Part shown: positions 55,813 to 64,000 of the stretch, piece after piece | Layout of the letters: the number at the start of each line of letters is the position of its first letter | How positions within the stretch are numbered: position 1 is the stretch's first letter | Source: Linanthus parryae | Taxonomy: Eukaryota; Streptophyta; Magnoliopsida; Ericales; Polemoniaceae | DNA: 64,000 nucleotides | NCBI GenBank assembly: GCA_023055425.1 | Contig: JALGPY010000005.1 | Coordinates: forward strand, 80,517,495-80,581,494 | Direction of reading: 5' to 3' | The notes under the pieces: model-generated | Databases searched by the model: none | What the model saw: the letters and a program-made list of their open reading frames with translations, nothing else | Told to the model about the DNA's origin: nothing | Program-made: the position numbers and the translations under genes

Positions 55813-56202
55813 TCAATTCTTACAGGTGCGGAATTTTTTCGCAGATTCTGGTGGAGCAGGACCGTTGACCGGTCGCCAGAAAATTTCTCGACGGAAGTTG
55901 TCAATCTTCCGGGCTCTATATGCGCTATTCAAATGTGCAATCCCCGAGCACCATTGTGTTTGACAATGTGCTCCCATATGGTCGAGTATACTTCCGTACA
56001 CCGGGGTCGATTGCTCTATTCTGCAGAAAAACTGTTCCTGAAGGATCCCCAACTCGTATGTGTCCCTGTGATGGTCGAGCGTGCCAGAACACACCGGGGT
56101 CGATTCTTCAAGATTTTGAAAATCTGCCTTTCCTTCTACAAAATTTTCTGAATCTGCTTCAAACTCCACGGATCTGTGTATGGAGGAAGAGAAAAGAGGC
56201 AA
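55813..56202 (-). CDS. Unrecognised ORF in the Athila-like 3' region
   Basis: 129 codons on the element's sense strand, in the position where some Athila elements carry an envelope-like or accessory ORF. The protein contains an internal duplication: ESTPVCSGTLDHH and QSTPVYGSILDHM about 31 residues apart. I see no signal peptide or membrane segment. It may be a decayed accessory ORF or chance. I do not recognise it. Confidence 0.25.
   Translation of the reverse strand: MPLFSSSIHRSVEFEADSENFVEGKADFQNLEESTPVCSGTLDHHRDTYELGILQEQFFCRIEQSTPVYGSILDHMGAHCQTQWCSGIAHLNSAYRARKIDNFRREIFWRPVNGPAPPESAKKFRTCKN
55976..56106. repeat. Two-copy repeat ending CACCGGGGTCGATT
   Basis: Units at 55976-56012 and 56069-56106 share ATGGTCGAG and ACACCGGGGTCGATT, with a period of about 94 bp. 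They underlie the duplication in the overlapping - strand ORF. Confidence 0.6.
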
Positions 56203-56238
56203 AAAAAAAAACGAAAAAACTGCAAATTTGCCCGCTTG

Positions 56239-56585
56239 TTGCGTATAATACGCAGGTCCTGCGTAAAATACGCAGGCAGCAGGTAAAAAAATAATATTTT
56301 TTTTTTAAATTACGAAATTTTACTGCTGGCTGCGTATATACTCAGACAGCTGCGTATATACGCAAACAGCACGTATTTTTTTTTAAAAAAAATTCCGAAA
56401 TTTTACTGCTCGCTGCGTATATACGCAGACATCAGGTATTTTTTTTTAATTCCGAAATTTTACTGCTGGCTGCGTATATACTCAGACAGCTGCGTATAAA
56501 CGCAGACAACAGGTAATTTTTTTCCGGCAAACAGGGCTGCTGTGTGCGTATTATACGCACAAGATGCGCGTAAAATACACACACA
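56239..56585. repeat. TGCGTATATACGCA palindrome cluster, 3' internal region
   Basis: About nine variants at 56239, 56259, 56330, 56352, 56415, 56470, 56491, 56545 and 56566, including TGCGTATAATACGCA and TGCGTAAAATACGCA spacers. They are separated by repeated T-rich blocks such as AATTCCGAAATTTTACTGCT. Confidence 0.85.
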
Positions 56586-56769
56586 CACAGAGTATTTGTG
56601 CTCCGTTTTGTTCTCGTTTTCTGCTCAGCTGTATCTGCACATGCCCAATTCAAAGTCAATACCCACTCATCTTACCTCTCTCAAAATTCAAAACTGAAAT
56701 AATTTAAACTAACTTACTACGTTGGGTTGCCTCCCAACCAGCGCTTGTAATTTACGGTCGACGGCCCGG

Positions 56770-57131
56770 CCCAGTTACCTCATGTTTGCTCAAGGGACGT
56801 CAAAACAGTCTACCTTGACGTCCGCTTCCGGGCCCAAATATGGCTTCACCCGGTTTTCGCTGACCCTGCAAGTGGTACTGTCATGCGAATTCTCCAATTC
56901 AACCGCATCCCATGAAAGTACTTCTTTGATGATAAACGGTCCTGACCACTGAGATCTCAATTTTCCTGGAAAAAACTGCTTCCGAGAATCGCAGATAAGT
57001 CATTTCTGACCTACTTGAAACTGCTTTGGCTGTGCTGAAGTTTGATGGCTCGGGAGCGGTTTCAGCTCTAGGGTTGGTGGCTCTTTGAGTGACGGGAGCA
57101 TGACCAATTTCTGCCAACTTTTTTCGTCCAG
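56770..57131 (-). pseudogene. Athila-like integrase C-terminal remnant fused to protease tail
   Basis: Downstream of the protease frame, the - strand reads LKEPPTLELKPLP (linker that normally leads into RT) and then, in the same frame, QPKQFQVGQK.LICDSR, FFPGKLRSQWSGPFII and ENRVKPYLGPEAD, the end of an Athila-type integrase. The RT-RNase H-integrase core is therefore deleted in frame between these parts. One stop replaces a residue after VGQK. Confidence 0.65.
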
Positions 57132-57740
57132 CTATAAAGTGGTCCGGTTTTCAGCTTGCATGGCCTGCTCCTCCTGGAATCTCTCCTCGTTCTCTCTGTC
57201 CACTCTGTCAATCTCTGCCCATAGCTCATCCATCTCCTCGTTTTCCCAGCCTTCTTCGACTACCTCCACTGCAAATATGTCTTCATGCTCGTAATAATTC
57301 GGTAGTTGCAGATTTTTGAAAACGTTGAACTTCACCTTGTCTTCATTAATCTGCATAGTCAGTTTTCCGCTCTTGCAGTTTATCATGGCTTCTCCAGTGG
57401 CCAGAAACGGTCTGCCCAGAATGAGTGGTACGTCTCCTGCCTCCATGTCCAGAATTACGAAATCAGCCGGAAAAATCAATTCTCCGACTTTCACCAGAAT
57501 GTCTTCAATAACTCCGTAAGCCTGCTTCACGGATCTGTCCGCCATCTGCAGCTTGATTCTGGTGGGCCTGAGTTCACCAATTTTCAAAGTTTTGAAAATT
57601 GATAACGGCATCAGGTTGATGTTGGCCCCTAGGTCACACAGAGCCTTTCCCGTGTAAGCATTACCTAGGGTAACCGGTATCACAAAACTGCCAGGGTCCA
57701 TCCTCTTCCTCGGTAGCCCATTCTTCACACAATTGCTCAC
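57132..57740 (-). pseudogene. Athila-like protease
   Basis: The frame encodes ALCDLGANINLMPLSIFKTL, the Athila/Tat-type aspartic protease signature with DLGA as active site, then DVPLILGRPFLATG, the second conserved block. It would process the polyprotein. Upstream it is separated from gag by a TAA (57741-57743) that interrupts an otherwise continuous frame. Confidence 0.8.
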
Positions 57741-59478
57741 TTATGCCATCAGATTTATTATCTCGAAATCGCTCATACGTTTCCGTCCATACAAAATATC
57801 TTTGAGGAACGTGGCATAAGTGGGCATCTTTGCAAACGCCTCCGCAAAGGGTATGTTGATCTTCAGCTGTTTGAAAATCTCGAGAAATCTGGCGTAGTCC
57901 TTGCTATCATCCCTCTTTCGTGTCTTCAAAGGATACGGCACCTCCTTGGAGACAGGTACCATTTCTGTTCCCTTCTCTTCGTTCTGCACTGCATCCTGCT
58001 CAACCGAGCCCTTCGGCTGGGGGCGGTCGTCTAAGCTGTTATCCTGGCCAAATACTTCGCGCTCAACTTTTTTCGATTTTTCTGCACGTGCGTGGCTAGG
58101 ATACGGCAGATCCTGTAGTACTAATCCACTCCGAGTGGTGATGGCATTGACCTCAGCACATGGATTATTTACTGTGGTTGAGGGTAAGTTCCCTGGTGCT
58201 CTTTCAGTTAGCTTATGTGCTAACTGCCCTACTTGTACCTCCAAAGCGTGCAGTGAAGTTTTGGTCGACTGCACGTCGGCTGTCAGGGCGTCCATATGTG
58301 CAAACCGGGACTCTATGGTCTGAAACATGGACTCGATTTTCTCCATCTGACTGTCGTACTGCTGTGCAGATGGGCCCGGCTGAACCTGTGGTACCGGTAC
58401 GGACTGCTGAGCCGGTGGCTTGTGCTGGAATCCCGGTACATAAATTGCGGAATTCGGGTTTCCGTAACGGAACCCGGGATGATCTCTCGTACCCGGTCTG
58501 TACCGGCTCGGATCCTAGTACTGCTGTACGTAATTGGCGTCTTCGTTTCTGAGCCCCTCGATGGCTATGTCCAAATCTGGTCCGTCTACTGCTGCAACAG
58601 TCTTCTTTTCCGAGTAGACTTTCTTAACCAAGTCTTGCACGATCTTGGCCATATTATCTATCCGGTCGTCTTCTGCTGGCTCGGCTCGGGCCGCTATCCT
58701 GCGATCGTCAAACAGTCGAGTGTCCTGCTTGGCTAATTGCTTCATCAGCTCATAGGCACCGTCTTTGTCCACATGGTACATGAAGTTTCCTCCGGCTTCT
58801 CTGTCAATCCTGTCAGCACTCTCCCTGTCTAGGGCATGGTAGAATACCTGCAGGATCTTCGGGTCTCCAAAATCGTGGTTTGGGCATCTCTTTACCAATC
58901 TAATCAATCTGTCCCATGCGTCTACCACCGTCTCTCCCGTTTTCTGCTTGAATGACAAAAACTCGCTTTGTAACTGAATGACCCGGGAAGCGGGGTAAAA
59001 TTTGGCAAGAAAATCCGTGACACACCCTTCCCATGTAGTGATGGATCTGGGTGGTCGGGATTCGAGCCAGTCTTTGGCCACTCCGTATAGGCAGTATGGA
59101 AAGAGAATTAGCATGAGTGCCTCTGCGTCGACTCCCTTATACCGGTCTTTGTTGCAGTAGTCCTCGAACTTCCCGATGAAGTTGTTCGGGTCTTCGTCAG
59201 CTTTGCCATGGAATGGACAGAGGGTCTGAACCGTCTGGATGGTGGAGGGTTTGATGTCAAAGTGTTCTGCGGTGATCTCGGGCACCACAATAGCTCGCTC
59301 ATGCCCCCCCCGTGGGGACTTCAAAATTCTCCACCAACGCCTTCCCAGACCGGTTATACGTCCTCTGGGTTTTCCTGGTAGCAAAAACTGCTGCGATGAG
59401 ATCTTCGATGTACCGAGCCATCTCGGCTGGAGTACGTGTCTCAGGCAGTTCTGGAGTTCTCTCGGTATTGTCGCCCAT
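57741..59478 (-). pseudogene. Athila-like gag
   Basis: Gag probably starts MGDNTERTPELPETRTPAEM at 59478. A frameshift in a run of eight G near 59304-59311 moves it into the frame of the long ORF ending at 58515. That frame has VVPEITAEHFDIKP, DPNNFIGKFEDYC, LFPYCLYGVAKDWLESRPPR and FLAKFYPASRVIQLQSEFLS, the usual Athila gag capsid order. A TAG (58515-58517) follows. The same frame then continues with a hydrophilic linker, ALTADVQSTKTSLHALEVQV (coiled-coil-like), AITTRSGL, and the pre-protease FLEIFKQLKINIPFAEAFA segment. No CCHC knuckle was seen. Confidence 0.82.
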
Positions 59479-59597
59479 CCTGAAGAAGTAGAGATCTCAA
59501 GAGCAGTGAGATAACAGAAAAATAAAAATAAAAAATAAAATAAAATAAAAATAAAAACTCTGAAAATTAATTCGGACTACTAAATAAACCCAAAAGG

Positions 59598-59615
59598 TCC
59601 CCGACAACGGCGCCA
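59598..59615 (-). other. Primer-binding site (tRNA-Asp type)
   Basis: The - strand reads TGGCGCCGTTGTCGGGGA, one base off the TGGCGCCGTTGCCGGGGA found in Athila-type elements, a few bases inside the 5' LTR. Confidence 0.85.
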
Positions 59616-60591
59616 AGAACTTGATGCGCTTTCTAGCATGCTATTCGCAAGTATACGAATCAAGTAGTATAGAGTGTATTACGACTCGGATTAACGATCC
59701 CACAGGGACTTTGCAGGTTTTTCTAATAATCAATTTTAAGCTGCAGAGTGTAAAAAGAAGAAATATTTTGAGAGTTTGTTTGCTAACTAAGTACTGAAAG
59801 TAAATAACTGAAACATAAATCTTTTTGTTGCAATTTTCTGAATAATCTTAAGGTTGTGAAACTAGGGTTTGAGATACTAGGTCCCGGGATCCCCTAGGGT
59901 TCTTCAGATTTTCGTACTTTGTTTGACATGAAAACACACAGCAGTCTCGTTATCCGTGCCACGTACCAATTGTGCAGTATCTTTTCTTTTCCTGTACGTT
60001 ATCACAATCCTGCAGACTGTCGGATTCTTGTTAAGCTGCCTAAATCTGCAGTCTCGTTCTAAGGCTGCTAGGGTTTCTAACCTGTCCTGATGGACCGGGT
60101 CAGATTCTCTAACAACTGGTCTCAACAATTTCAGACAAGTCCTAACTCCCCTTCGCTAGTCGTCCCATCGGGGTAAGGTGCTAAATTCTGTCTTCTATTC
60201 CTAACCCTAACCGGACGTTTTCACCTACCGGCTCGGGTCTGTAGCAATTCTGGGTAGCTACTCCGATCATGCATAAACCGTAAAATTCAAAAACAGAATA
60301 ACTGATAAAAACTGCTGAATTAAGATAGTACGATCATGAATTCATAATCAAAACGTAGAACTAATCTCTGAAAACGAAACCCTAGGTTCACCGAGAACCT
60401 AGGTAAAAGTTTAGCTACTGAAATTCATAACATAAATAACACAGTTTTTGAATGAAAGAGAAGAAGAGCAAGCGGGTGTCTTGAATCTGGATTCACGTTT
60501 CCGTGCTCTCCGGGGATGCGCCGACTTCTCCGTGGATGTGTTGATGTTGTGTGTTGTGTTGTGTTCCCTTTAAAACGAGCCCTGGACGGGT

Positions 60592-60600
60592 CTTTATATA
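60592..60600 (-). promoter_or_regulatory. TATA box of the Athila-like 5' LTR
   Basis: TATATAAAG on the - strand. The palindrome cluster begins about 80 bp upstream. Confidence 0.6.
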
Positions 60601-60678
60601 GTGCTGAAGAAGTTTCTTGAAACTGTCGTACTTACGAAACTGCCACTGGACCCAGAATCGCCTCGGAATACGCGTTGT

Positions 60679-60895
60679 CTGCGTATATACGCACCTTGTC
60701 TGCGCATATACGCACAAGGTCTGCGTATATACCCAAACAACAACTTTTTTCAACTCCCATTTTCTCCCTGCTTGCGTATATACGCAACAACCCCCTTGCG
60801 TATATACGCAGACACGGTCAAAAACTGGCCCAAAAATCTTCCCTCTGGCTTGCTGTCTGCGTATAATACACAGCCTCCCTGCGTATATACATAGA
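60679..60895. repeat. TGCGTATATACGCA palindrome cluster, 5' LTR
   Basis: Seven units at about 60679, 60699, 60720 (half), 60772, 60796, 60856 and 60879, at positions matching those in the 3' LTR. Some carry single changes (TGCGCATATACGCA, TGCGTATATACATA). Confidence 0.85.
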
Positions 60896-61766
60896 CAGCA
60901 AGGAAGACTGCTCTTTTTCTGCCTCTTTTGCTCCGGCTTGCTTTTTGACCCGAAACTTGTCAAAATTACCAAAATACCCCTGGGTTAAAACCGCTCCAAA
61001 TTATGCCAAATCCTGACTCTGGCCATAAGAAAACTGCTGACTGAATCTGGGAGACAAAATCTGAACTCGGCTCCGGAACCCCGGGCTCGGTGCCAAAATG
61101 ACCAAAATACCCCTAGCTTAGAATTGTCCCAGAAATCGTCACGACCCTGAATTAGCTGCTGATGACTCCGGGCATCGGGAACCGAGACTCCTTACTCGGG
61201 CGTGGCCTGTCTGGGACCCACACTTGACGGGAGTCTGTTTTTTGGCCGGACTCTGTTTCAGCATTATAACCTGTTTTCGGAAAGCCCTTGACGTCTCCGT
61301 TCTTTTGCCCCTAGTTTCACTTGAAAATTCCAAGTGAAGCTCAAGATATTGTCAACCGAGCGTATCCCGGTCATTCTCGGTTTTGGCGTTTTCAGCTTTC
61401 TCGGTCGGTTTTCACTGCCCGTTTTTCCTACAGTCTTTCCGTTTTCGATTCCACTCTCCCTTTTACCAGTCTCGGTCAAATCATACTCAGAGTATTTTCT
61501 GCACGTTTCCCGAGGCGAACCCAGTTCTGTCTCGGCACGCATCCCAATGCACTTTCCGAACCTATTCCTGTAAAGACAACATGAACAAACCTGCGATCAT
61601 ATCTCGAAATGCGTGAAATAAGTTGAAATTTACGAAGAGCAAATAAACATCTCGTTCTAATTTCCGAGGCTTTCTGAGGGGAATTCTGGCTAAAACGCGA
61701 TTTTCCAGCACACATACACATCTTTTCAGGCTATAAGATAACACCTATATTGGCGTTATCAGCTAT

Positions 61767-61876
61767 TAATCCGAGAAAAATAGTGGGAGCTATATTTGAT
61801 GATCTAGCCATTGTTGAATATCGTTAAATTGTTCAAAATACTAAAATTGCACATTTCTCATTTTGTAGAATTCCAA
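61767..61876 (+). other. Copia C leader, last part
   Basis: Resumes TTAATCCGAGAAAAATAGTGGGAGC, homologous to the leader just before gag in Copia A (29037 onward). Confidence 0.6.
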
Positions 61877-64000
61877 ATGGCAAACAACAACGCATCGATT
61901 TCATCCCTACGATCTGTCCTTGAGAAGGATAAACTGTCTAGAACGAATTTCCTTGACTGGTACAGAAACTTGAGGATTGTCCTTAAGCAAGAAAAGAAGT
62001 TGTACGTCTTGGACACTCCAATTCCAGAACCACCACAAGATGAGTCTGTTCTAGCGGAAGTAAGGGCACGTCAGAAACATATTGATGATTCTAATGACGT
62101 GACTTGCCTCATGCTTTGTACCTTGACTCCTGAGCTTCAGAAGCAGCATGAGAATATGGAAGCCTATGATATGATCGTACACTTGAAACAATTGTTTCAG
62201 GAACAGGCTAGGCATGAGCGCTATGAGGTGTCTAAAGCATTATTCAAGAGTAGTCTTGCAGAGGGGAATCCAGTAGGACCTCACGTACTCCGAATGATCG
62301 GGTACATTGAGAACCTTGAGTGATTGGGATTCCCACTGGGCCAAGATTTGGCTACTGATCTTGTCTTGCAATCGTTTCCTGACAGTTATATTCAGTTCAT
62401 CATGAACTACAATATGAACGAGATCAGTAAGACTCTGCCTGACTTATTAAATATGCTAAAGACAGCGGAACAGAGCATTAACAAAGGCAAGGGAAAGGCC
62501 ATAATGATAGTGCATAGGAAGAAGGGAAAATCAGTTGCTTCTACTTCCAAAGGAAAGCACAAGAAAGTTGTGAAATCCAAGGAAGCCCTAAAGCCTAGTG
62601 GAGGTGTGACTAAGGGTGAGTGTCACTATTGCATCCAGCCGGGTCACTGGAGGAGGGATTTCCTTAAATATCTGGAGGATAAGAAGCTTGGAATAGTGAT
62701 TCCACCACCACCAGGTATTTATGTTATAGACGTCAATCTTTCTATTTCTCCATCTTGGGTATTGGATACCGGATGTGGTTCTCACATTTGTCGTTATGTG
62801 CAGGATTTGAAAGAAGTAGAAGATTGAGTAAAGGGGAGATAGATCTGCGCGTCGGGAATGGAGCAAGAGTTGCTGCATTAGCTGTAGGCGTTTATGAGCT
62901 ATCTTTGCCTTCTGGACTTATTTTAGAATTAGACAATTGCTTTTATGTGCCTGCTATGAGCAGAAACATTATTTGCGTTTCTTGTTTGGACGAGAAGGGT
63001 TTTTCTATTTCAATAAAGGACAAGTGTTGCTCCATTTATTTTGATAGTATGCACTATTGTAGTGCGCATTTGTCTAATGGATTGCATAACCTTGATCTAA
63101 ATAGTCCAATCTATAACATAAATACTAAAAAGATTAAAACTAATGATTTAAATCCTACATATCTATGGCACTGTCGTTTAGGCCATATAAAGGAGAAACG
63201 CATAACTAGACTCCATGAGGATGGACTTCTAGACTCATTTGATTTGGAATCATATGAGACATGTGAATCTTGTTTGTTGGGAAAAAATGACAAACTTCCC
63301 TTTTAATAAGAAAGGTCAAAGGACGAGTGAGTTATTGGCACTCATACTAATGTATGTGGACCATTCCCCACGCCTGCCAGAGGTGGTTATACCTACTTCA
63401 TCACATTTACTGATGATTTCAGTAGATATGGATTTGTATACCTTATGAAGGCCGAATCCGAATCCTTTGAATTGTTCAAAGAATTCAAGAACGAAGTAGA
63501 GAAGCAACTTGGTAAAAGTATTAAGGCTCTACGATCGGATCGTGGAGGAGAATACTTAAGCCAAGAGTTTGATGAGTATCTTAGAGAGTGTGGGATAGTA
63601 TCCCATCTCACTCCAACCGGAACGCCACAGTGGAATGGCGTGTCCGAGAGGAGGAATCGCACGCTATTAGATTTGGTGCGATCTATGATATCTCAATAAT
63701 TTCTTCCGATATCATTTTGGGGACATCCTCTAATGACGGCAGCTTTTACCATTAACCGCGTTCCATCCAAATCAGTCATGAAGACACCATATGAGATATG
63801 GACTGGGAAGCGTCCCATAGTGTCGTTTATAAGGATTTGGGGCTGCGATGTCTATGTAAAACGTTTAAAAACAGACAAGCTCGGGCCCAAAGCGAATAAG
63901 TGTAAATTTGTGGGATATCCTAAGGAAACTAAAGGAAATTATTTCTACAATCCCACCAAGAACAAAGTGTTTGTTGCTCGGACCGGCGTGTTTCTAGAAA
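61877..64000 (+). pseudogene. Copia C gag-pol, 5' part (runs off window)
   Basis: Starts MANNNASIS at 61877, with FLDWYRNLRIVLKQEKK as in Copia A. TGA at 62321-62323 replaces an arginine. The knuckle CHYCIQPGHWRRDF has lost its last cysteine (C to F). Protease VLDTGCGSHIC is intact. Frameshifts occur near 62815, 63288 (one A added in an A run) and 63345. Integrase retains SDRGGEY and NGVSERRNRT. TAA at 63697-63699. The window ends before RT. Confidence 0.85.

Larger units (their letters stand above)
51880..61761 (-). mobile_element. Athila-like Ty3/Gypsy retrotransposon, pol-deleted
   Basis: 9.9 kb on the - strand with 2.1-kb LTRs (59622-61761 is the 5' LTR, 51880-54018 the 3' LTR), perfect target duplication GCTAT, a tRNA-Asp type PBS (59598-59615), gag-protease (59478-57132), a remnant of the integrase C-terminus and a 3' internal region ending in a purine tract GTGTGGGGGTATTT beside the 3' LTR. 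RT, RNase H and most of integrase are missing. LTR ends are TGATAACGCC..GCATCA. Confidence 0.88.
59622..61761 (-). repeat. 5' LTR of the Athila-like element
   Basis: 2140 bp, TGATAACGCC..GCATCA on the - strand, with TATATAAAG at 60592-60600. It is close in length and sequence to the 3' LTR. Confidence 0.88.
48909..64000 (+). mobile_element. Copia C, Ty1/Copia retrotransposon (split by an Athila-like element; runs off the window)
   Basis: Same family as Copia A and B. 5' LTR 48909-50342, PBS 50344, leader up to 51879, then a 9.9-kb Athila-like insertion (51880-61761). The leader resumes at 61767 and gag-pol runs from 61877 to the window end. The 3' LTR and target duplication lie outside. Confidence 0.88.

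Overview
The window is nuclear DNA of a flowering plant. The one recognisable host gene carries plant-type introns with GT..AG borders, and most of the rest is plant transposon debris: Ty1/Copia elements primed by initiator tRNA-Met, an Athila-like Ty3/Gypsy element primed by tRNA-Asp, L1-type LINEs, hAT-type MITEs and a Helitron-like fragment. The species cannot be told from the sequence. I found no tRNA, rRNA, organellar or bacterial genes.

Left part (1-17.3 kb): the 3' two thirds of a diaminopimelate epimerase (dapF) gene on the + strand. Seven exons between 7366 and 17049 join in frame and carry both catalytic cysteines. The 5' exons (transit peptide and N-terminal lobe) were not found in the 7.3 kb upstream, which holds a LINE fragment, a decayed Gypsy gag and a MITE with an exact target duplication. 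The introns hold a second MITE with an exact 8-bp target duplication, a Helitron-like fragment and an unrecognised 115-codon ORF.

Middle-left (17.3-26.1 kb): decayed Ty3/Gypsy remnants on the - strand. One gag is split by a LINE tail and by a small coding-less LTR element (18931-20938). A pol remnant is split inside integrase by a 1.4-kb solo Copia LTR with an intact CACGC target duplication.

Middle and right (26.1-64 kb): one Copia family occurs as three full-length but broken elements besides the solo LTR: A (26087-34512), B (37616-45216) and C (48909 to beyond the window end). B sits exactly after codon 6 of the second ORF of a LINE. Further on, the same LINE ORF is cut by a Tat-like Gypsy element. 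That element is cut by Copia C, and Copia C is cut by a 9.9-kb Athila-like element on the - strand (51880-61761). This is a four-deep nest. Every transposon ORF I read has stops or frameshifts.

The most unusual signal is a dispersed palindrome, consensus TGCGTATATACGCA. It occurs about seven times in each Athila-like LTR, 80-300 bp upstream of the LTR TATA box, and about nine times in the element's 3' internal region. The unrelated small LTR element at 18931 has a comparable array of a different palindrome (GTCTTC..GAAGAC) in the same position relative to its TATA box.
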